A stretch of DNA of 64,000 nt from Nicotiana tabacum (Eukaryota > Streptophyta > Magnoliopsida > Solanales > Solanaceae), in contig NC_134096.1 in assembly GCF_000715075.1 (NCBI RefSeq), positions 115,690,698 to 115,754,697 on the forward strand. The letters run 5' to 3'. Position 1 is the first letter of the stretch. Each line of letters starts with the position of its first letter. Shown here piece by piece: positions 57,802 through 64,000 of this stretch. Below the pieces are notes generated by a model that did no database searches, had not been told where the DNA came from, and saw only the letters and a program-made list of their open reading frames with translations. A program made the position numbers and the translations under genes.

Positions 57802-58947
57802 ATTCTCTTACTTCGTGTCCCTTTTCTTTTGGCCTTCACATTGTTAGTGTGGGATTTATGTTTTTAAAAAAAAGTGTGAACACAAAACTACTTAGAATAG
57901 CATTTGCAATTGGTATTTGCAGCATTATACATTCTATAACTATATATATTGAAAGTACGCTTGGTAAATAGTAATGACATAATTTTCAGTTTGTATGCAT
58001 TGCCATGTTCAACCGAGATTGAAAATGTGTATGGTCAGTCAATATTGCAAAATTTAACACCTGTGTGCTTCTCTGTTCATTGTTTTCAATTATATTGGAG
58101 AGGTTAAGAACTTGAATCTTGATATTTGCAGGCTATTTGCTCTATATGTGCCATAGTGACCAATTGCCAGTGTTGATCAGTTTATTGTGTGTCATTGCTT
58201 CATACTGATACTCATATGTGCAATGGATATTGGACTGTTAAAATGGTTGTACTTCCTATTTTAAATGGTTTATGTCTCCGTCCAAATAATAGGGAAGAAA
58301 GCATGTTTAGAAAAAAGGTGAGCAACTATATTTTGATGGATGTAGTCATTCATGGGTTTAAAGTGGGTGGTGTTCCTGGAGGAAAATTGATGAATAAGAT
58401 GGAATAGTTCATCACATATCATCAAAAAAGCCATCTTTCTATTGTTTAAGATGAACTTATTATTTTCTTTTTGCAGGACACGAGGTTTACAACTTATGAT
58501 TGCCGAATCGAGATTCGAGATTTTTCTGCGGCTTCCCTTGGTTGGATATTGTATATTCCTGCTTGATCCTAACTTTAATTTCTTTCTCTCAATAGCCTGC
58601 TGCAACACTTTGGAAGAACAAGGAAGGTGAGAGGGCTCTCTAGCACTTTTATTTAAGTGAAGCCTATATCTAAGCACTTCGATGAAAACTTCAGCATTTC
58701 TTTCCCTCTTTCTCTGTAAAAATAAACTTCAATAGCATTTCTTTCGCTCTCTCTGTTTGTCATTCATCTTCAATTTTGCTTTAGCTAAGTACGATTACAT
58801 AAATGTATATATGAAATATGTGAATTGATCAATTTTCAGATAATTCAGAGGCTTTCTCAGTTAGGTTGTTAGGGATATCATGAAAGTTTTGTTGGGGAAC
58901 TTTTGTTTTGGCTGAAGATTGAAGAGGGAGGTTTTGGAAAAAGTAAT
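57802..58947 (+). other. Gene-debris region with exon-like pieces
   Basis: At 58478-58627 two short open pieces are bounded by splice-like sites: after TTTTTGCAG a stretch reading DTRFTTYDCRIEIRDFSAAS, then after CTCAATAG a 31-base piece before GGTGAGAG. I do not recognise them. No other content. Confidence 0.3.
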
Positions 58948-59046
58948 AGCACACAAGCTGTGGAAGAATGGTACAGGCAGATGCCGATATTCGCCCATTC
59001 ATATATCACTGCTTCAATTGTCACCACCATCGGTTGTTCTCTTGAG
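58948..59046 (+). pseudogene. Exon 1 of a Derlin gene, dead copy
   Basis: The 33 codons read AVEEWYRQMPIFAHSYITAS then IVTTIGCSLE, matching the start of plant Derlins (MAQAVEEWY.QMP..T.SY.TAA.VTT.GC.LE), ER membrane proteins of the ER-associated degradation pathway. The expected ATG is AGC (58948-58950) and the expected GT donor after CTTGAG reads TT. No second exon (ISPYHLYLNP-type) is seen downstream. A fragment left by a transposon or a truncated duplication; not functional. Confidence 0.85.
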
Positions 59047-61146
59047 TTATGCTACATATTAAGGAAAAGCATTAGATTATCAAGATTGAACCTTTATATA
59101 AAGCACGGACAATAAATGCTGACATGACACCTCTCTTTGCTTAGGAATCATATTTATCCTTTTTGTCATTTTTTTTTGCTTATTTTCCACAAATAAAAAA
59201 CTGAAAAGTCGCTTCTTATAATCCTGCTCAAAACACCTCCATCTTAAACGCCTAACGGATATCTCTTTTAGCACCGGTTACACAATACTGACTCGCTCCA
59301 TACAAATGTTAAACAATCAATCTCCATGGGTCGGGTGTCGAAAACTGCACAATTTCCTGCTCTATCAGCTATCAAATTGCTCTATCAGGCAAGTCTCCAA
59401 TTCTCTTATTCTTCTCGCGCTTTTTGTTTTTGTTGAGTTGATTCATGCGTTTGTTTCTTTCAACATTGATAATTCAATTTTCTGTTAGCATTGTCTCTGA
59501 AATAATGAATTTCAAAGCATTTTAGAACTGCAAAACTGATTTTTTGTACTAATATTGAGTGAGGACCGAGGATGAATGTGTTGGACTATGGTGTCTAAAA
59601 TCTAAAGATTCTTAAGGTTTCTTCACTTAGTTATACTCTGATGAATTCTTGTGTTGGTTTTATGAAAATCGAAAATTTAAATGCTAAACAAATTGTTCGA
59701 ACCAAAACCTTCTATCCTTGATTCGTTTTAGGACTTCATTCGCCAGACTTTGAGAACGTCATCAAAGCATCGATAACTGTTGTAGTATTAGTTTTATCAC
59801 CTTCTCTTGGGGGTCTCTTGCTTATGCTTATTGTATGAGGAAGACTATTGTGGTTGAGAAAAACGTATTATCCATCGGTGAGGCTAAGGTACCATAAAGT
59901 TATTATTGCAAGCTGCCAAATATTATTGGCTTGAATTTTATTTGAACTTGCTCTTTTTTACTTCCTAATTCATTGAGCCCGGGTTGAGTCGGTTGACCTA
60001 TAATTTTTCAAATTCTTACATTCTGCTTTCAAAAAGAATACTAGACAGATCAAGTTGTGATTTTCTGTGAAAATTCTTTCTCTTTTCTTTTAATTTTGGT
60101 CTGGGCAGATGTTGTGACTCTTGCTGTTTATTGGGGAAGCGCTATAATAGTGCCGGTCTGATCCTGATATAAGTTTACAATAGTTGTATGTTTCAATTAG
60201 GTCTGCTCAAGGTTTATTTGATCGAAGTTGTAGTAGTTGTTGTAGTTACATGGAGGAACGTGTCAGAGCGCAAAGCACCTGAAATCACTCTTGCTAAAAT
60301 AGCGCAAAAGCAACATAGTATTCGGGATAGAACCATGAGAAATTTGAGTTAGTGATTTTTTCAGTTGAAGATAGTAGCAGAAGATGAGCGAGAGTTTCTT
60401 TTAAGATTTTCATTTGTTATCATGGAGGTTCCTTTGATGGATGGAAGAAGCAGTCTGATCTGAATACTGTCCAAAGGTAAGTATCTGTTAACCTTACCTG
60501 TTCATATCATGAATGGAGTGTCACATGCATAGCATTTCATGTGGCAACTATCTTGAGCAGATGATATATTTTTGAGTTTAACATTCTTTTAGCAGCATGA
60601 TGCTCACAGTTACTTTATAAATCGTTCATATTGTAAATGGTTATGTTCAAGTTGCTGGATTCTTATGACATCTTAAGTGAATCTGTATCTTGTAGTTTAC
60701 TTTTCTGCTTTCATTTGCTTATCTAATGGGGATATGGAGATGTTATACTTTGCATTGTAAGTTGTTTTTCAAACTACATTCTTTAGGCACCTCCCTGTTG
60801 CAGCTTTAGAGAAGGAACTGTTAATGATAATAAAAGCAAGATTGTGAAAAATATAGATCCTCATGGAAGATATGTTAGAAATAGTTACACATTGAATTTC
60901 AAGACATTGATAATAGCCGCTTGGTAGATCAGTTACCCTTTGGCATAGGCTATTCATCAAATATTTTATCTACTGGACCGTATAGTTCTTCCTGCCTATC
61001 GATAATTCAATGCAGATACTTTAGTTTCAGAGTTCAAAATATTAACATGAGATTGATACAATGAAGCTCACTATGAGACTCAGTATTTGAGTTGTTGGTA
61101 ATTTAATTTATCAAGCTTATGACAAAACTATTTATTTATCAATTCG
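59047..61146 (+). other. Intron-like and exon-like pieces, unassigned
   Basis: Several short open stretches with splice-like borders: 59324-59387 (MGRVSKTAQFPALSAIKLLY before a GCAAGT donor), about 60111-60160 (DVVTLAVYWGSAIIVPV) and about 60250-60350 (RNVSERKAPEITLAKIAQKQ then HSIRDRTMRNLS). They are on the same strand as the Derlin exon but I cannot assign them to Derlin or any family. May be a degraded mosaic of host exons. Confidence 0.3.
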
Positions 61147-61278
61147 ATGAGGTTGTGGTTGACTTGCTATTGCACTGAGAAGAAAACAGAGAGGAGCTCA
61201 GAAGCACAACATGAGAAGGAGAAGATTGAACTGCCTGCTGAAGAAAAGCAGAATGTTGAATTGCCACCTGAAGATTGA
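61147..61278 (+). other. 43-codon Lys/Glu-rich open frame, possible terminal exon
   Basis: From ATG at 61147 to TGA at 61276: a hydrophobic start (MRLWLTCYC), then CTEKKTERSSEAQHEKEK and a twofold motif IELPAEEK / VELPPED. It looks like the charged tail of a larger protein. Not recognised. A 3' untranslated-like, T-rich stretch follows. Confidence 0.3.
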
Positions 61279-61900
61279 TCATTTTACAGGGTGATGAGTT
61301 TATGACAACGTCACTCACCCAATTCACAAAGAACCTGAACGTGAGTTTCTTACAACACAAGTTAGTTGTATAACAGGGAAAAAAAACTGGAGGACACAAC
61401 CCAGAGACTATTCAAGCCTGAGGATCATTTTTTAATTCTTGATTATTCAATCTTAACTTCTCTTTCTTTTTTGTTTGTCTAATCTTCTGAACAATCACTT
61501 TTGTAAGATCTTTTCTTTTCTCTTTATCTTTGTTTATTATGAATAATTCCTACCTCATTGTTTTTCTTTCCTCATTTATTTTCTTTGGTTAGTTCAACAT
61601 TATGTATGTATATATGTATGTATCTGTGTGTGTATATGCTACTTGGCTTGATTTTTCTATGAAAGTTGGAGCTAGGTTTAATGGTTAGATGTAGTTTTCA
61701 CAATTATGTAGGTTGTTCCTTTGTCTTGTGAGTGGAAGGGATAAGACCTGAATTTAAAGTCCATATTGCATTTTGAGGCTGTTCCTTTGGTAATTTTGTT
61801 TATGAGTTATCCTCAGGGACCATGAGTTTATAAATTGCATTTCTCTATTGTAGGTTGCTTATTAGATTATCTACAAAAATATGTTAAGCAAGAAGTGTTC
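61279..61900. other. Intergenic, T-rich; TATG microsatellite
   Basis: No gene. A TATG/TGTG-rich simple repeat lies at about 61602-61640. Confidence 0.5.
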
Positions 61901-62655
61901 TGTAACGATCCGATCGGTCGTTTTGAATATTTGTACTTTGCTCGATAGTTTGAGGGCATGAGTAGCTCAGTATGATGTATTATGACTTGTGTGAATCGTC
62001 GGTTTTGGTTTTCAAGTTAATCGGAATCGATTTGTAAGAATGAATTTCACGATTGAAGCTTTACGTTGGAAGAGTTAACCAAGTTTGACTTTTGTGAATT
62101 TGACCCCGGAACGAAGTTTTGAGTGTTTCGTTAGGTCCGGATGGTGATTTTGGACTTAGGCGTATGCCCAGATTTGCATTTGGATATTTCTAGAAGGATT
62201 CGACGCTAATTGGCGTAAGTTGGAAATTTGAAGGCTTGGAAAGTTCATGAGTTTGACTGGGAGTTGACTTTGATGGTGTCAGATTCGGATTAGAATTTCG
62301 AGAAATGGAATAGCTTCGTTATGTCATTTGGGACTTGTATGCAAAATTTGGGTTCATTCCGGGTTGATTTGATATGTTTCGGTGCGAGTTTTGAAAGTTG
62401 AAAGTTCAAAGTTTATTTAAGTTCGAATTGATGTGCGATTCGTCGTTTTGATGTTGTTATGTGTGATTTGAAGCCTCGAGTAGGTCTGTATTATGCTACG
62501 GGACTTATTGGTTTATTCGGACAAGGTCCCGAATGGCTCGGATAAGTTTCGAACGGGGTTCGGATCGTTTGGAGCCTTGTTGATGTTGCTGAAATATTTG
62601 GCTACTGGTGTCTTCGCACCTGCGCATAAGGGACCGCAGGTGCGTGCTCGCTAGG

Positions 62656-62701
62656 GGTGGGCATAAAATTCGAAAAACCGAATTCCGAACCTGAGGATTT
62701 T
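62656..62701. mobile_element. 46-bp insert with 12-bp flanking duplication
   Basis: GTGCTCGCTAGG occurs at 62644-62655 and 62702-62713. Between them is GGTGGGCATAAAATTCGAAA to CTGAGGATTTT. The start resembles the GGGGTGGGCA terminus of hAT/Tip100-like elements, but the 12-base duplication is longer than the 8 expected of hAT and fits a target-primed retroinsertion or a templated repair. Confidence 0.6.
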
Positions 62702-63419
62702 GTGCTCGCTAGGAGTCGGATTTGAATAAAACTTGTATGGTTGGACTCGTAATTTAATGGATTGTCGGATTTTGTGAGTTTTGTCGGGTTCCGAGGTGCG
62801 GGCCCGGGTTGTACTTTTGAGTTGATTTTGGGCTTTTGATTATAGATTCGACCTTTATCTATTGGGTTTGGTTCCTTTGGCATTATTTGATGTATTTGAG
62901 TTGCTTTTGGCTAGTTTTATGCCGTTTAGAGGTCGGTACGCGCGAGATGGCATTTTTGGAGCATCACTTGGCTTGCTCTGTATTGGATTTGGCTTGTTCG
63001 AGATAAGTAACACTTCTAACTTGATGTTGAGGGTATGAAACCTTGAATTACGTGTTATGTGATTAATGTTGAGGTGACGCGCATGCTAGGTGATGGGCGT
63101 GTGGGCGTGCACTGTAGAAATGATGATTTAGTCGATTCCATTGAACTGTGTAGCTATCTTATCTGAATATTTTTACTGTACATTATGTGTTAGAGCACTT
63201 GAGCTGTAATTTATGCCAAAATAATGTTTAGGCTTTGTTGTTGAGTTATTTGCTTAATAGAAGTTATTTACTTAGTTGCATTTATCATTTAATATCATAT
63301 CTCAGTCTCCGTTATCGTATATTGTCACATCTCGTATTACTGATTAGGGCTGCTTAGCGTGAGTGTTGTGAGCCCGAGAGACTGGAGAGATTGATGATTG
63401 AGTGAGGCCGAGGGCTTGT

Positions 63420-63765
63420 TGTGAGTGATATTTATGGGACCGGGTTGCACACCGCAACATGCTTTATTGATTCATGTCAGGATTTGGCTTATTATAGCGC
63501 TTGGGCTGGATCGGCCCTTTCGGAGTCTGCACATCCATAGTGGGCACAATTGCTAGCAATTATTTGCATTTGGGCTGGATCTGCCCTGATTCATTTGCAT
63601 TGGGCTGGATTTGCCTTGGTTTATTTGCATTTAGGTTCATTTGCATTGGGTTGGATCTTCCCTGGTTTATTTGCATCTTTAGGCTGGATCTGCCCTGATT
63701 TATTTGCATCTTTGGGCTGGATCTGCCTTGGTTTATTTGCATTTGGGCTGGATCTACCCTGTACA
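63420..63765 (+). repeat. About 32-36-bp array of GGGC-TGGATCT-GCCC stem-loops
   Basis: Seven units at about 63503, 63571, 63603, 63648, 63682, 63715 and 63747 carry GGGCTGGATCTGCCC or variants (arms GGGC/GCCC), separated by TTTATTTGCAT. One GGGTTGCACACCGCAAC unit, of the type arrayed at 19375-19850, stands at 63433. Open frames on both strands are repeat artefacts. Confidence 0.9.
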
Positions 63766-63862
63766 ATACTGAGTGACTGAGTGTGCTGAGTATTGAGCAT
63801 GATGAGTGAAAATACGAGACAGTAAAATTGAGTACTCTGAGAGTGTGAGTACATGAGTTCAT

Positions 63863-64000
63863 TGTAACACCCCATAAATTCGACTTAGGTATGAATGTGT
63901 TAAATGAGTAGTATATTATATTTTGGACATGTGAAGTTCTATCGGTATGTGTATGGGTGGAAATAGTTATTTTAGAATCAAGACGGAGAGTGAGGTGTAT
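63863..64000 (+). mobile_element. Start of another LTR, running off the window
   Basis: TGTAACACCCCATAAATTCG is the typical start of a different solanaceous LTR family. It interrupts the 61901 LTR. Confidence 0.5.

Larger units (their letters stand above)
61901..63862 (+). mobile_element. Gypsy LTR, 5' part, interrupted at 63862
   Basis: Starts TGTAACGATCCGATCGGTCG and follows the LTR consensus (CGGAATCGATTTG, GGACTTAGGCGTATGCCC). It has a short CGCACCTGCGC word run (62610-62645), a 46-base insert (62656-62701) and a GGGCTGGATCTGCCC array (63503-63762). The conserved 3' block is not reached because another LTR start appears at 63863. Confidence 0.85.

Noticed and set aside
63501..63875. ORFs with repeated LGWICPxLFA or NANKPRQIQP units
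   Set aside because: Translation of the GGGCTGGATCTGCCC array; no protein expected.

Overview
This is a plant nuclear window, almost certainly Solanaceae and most likely Nicotiana. The family is suggested by the repeats: Ty3/Gypsy LTRs that begin TGTAACGACCCGACCGGTCG and end GGGTCGTTACA, Helitron ends of the Solanaceae type, a MULE with DUF1985/Ulp1-type sequence, and a spliced AGP31-type cell-wall gene. The species call is inference; no database was searched.

Only one intact protein gene is visible: a two-exon histidine/proline-rich arabinogalactan protein with a PAC (Ole e 1-like) domain at 3447-4641. Host-gene debris is present at 1739-2119 (two exons resembling the C-terminal part of the kinetochore protein KNL1, with a stop and a frameshift) and at 58948-59046 (exon 1 of a Derlin gene with lost start and splice donor).

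Layout: 1-2119 gene remains; 3379-4641 AGP gene; 7161-7347 a small hAT-type element with a perfect 8-bp target duplication; about 8750-23560 a degenerate MULE with a mudrA-like gene (+) converging on a DUF1985/Ulp1-type gene (-), broken by a fold-back of LTR pieces (10509-11331) and two solo LTRs (12717-16532 and 17362-20465); 24376-32010 Gypsy debris ending in a 3.8-kb LTR; 32107-54840 two Helitrons in a head-to-tail series, with the 3' terminus of a third next to them. The first Helitron carries an RPA1-like pseudogene and was invaded by a 10.3-kb pol-less Gypsy element (33808-44136) and a 6.0-kb gag-only element (45580-51594); the second by a 1.24-kb TRIM (52565-53805). Then come a MITE with six palindromes (57386-57801), gene debris, and two more LTRs (61901-63862 and 63863 to the end).

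The most interesting signals lie inside the repeats. Five Gypsy LTR types each carry a different CpG-dense or GC-rich word run, mostly starting about 700 bp from the LTR start, and further in a tandem array of short stem-loops whose sequence differs by family. Three arrays in the MULE introns share one 43-bp period and one AGGAC-N5-GTCCT palindrome although they lie in two different genes. A CGAGGACG hairpin recurs just upstream of the polypurine tract in unrelated LTR elements.
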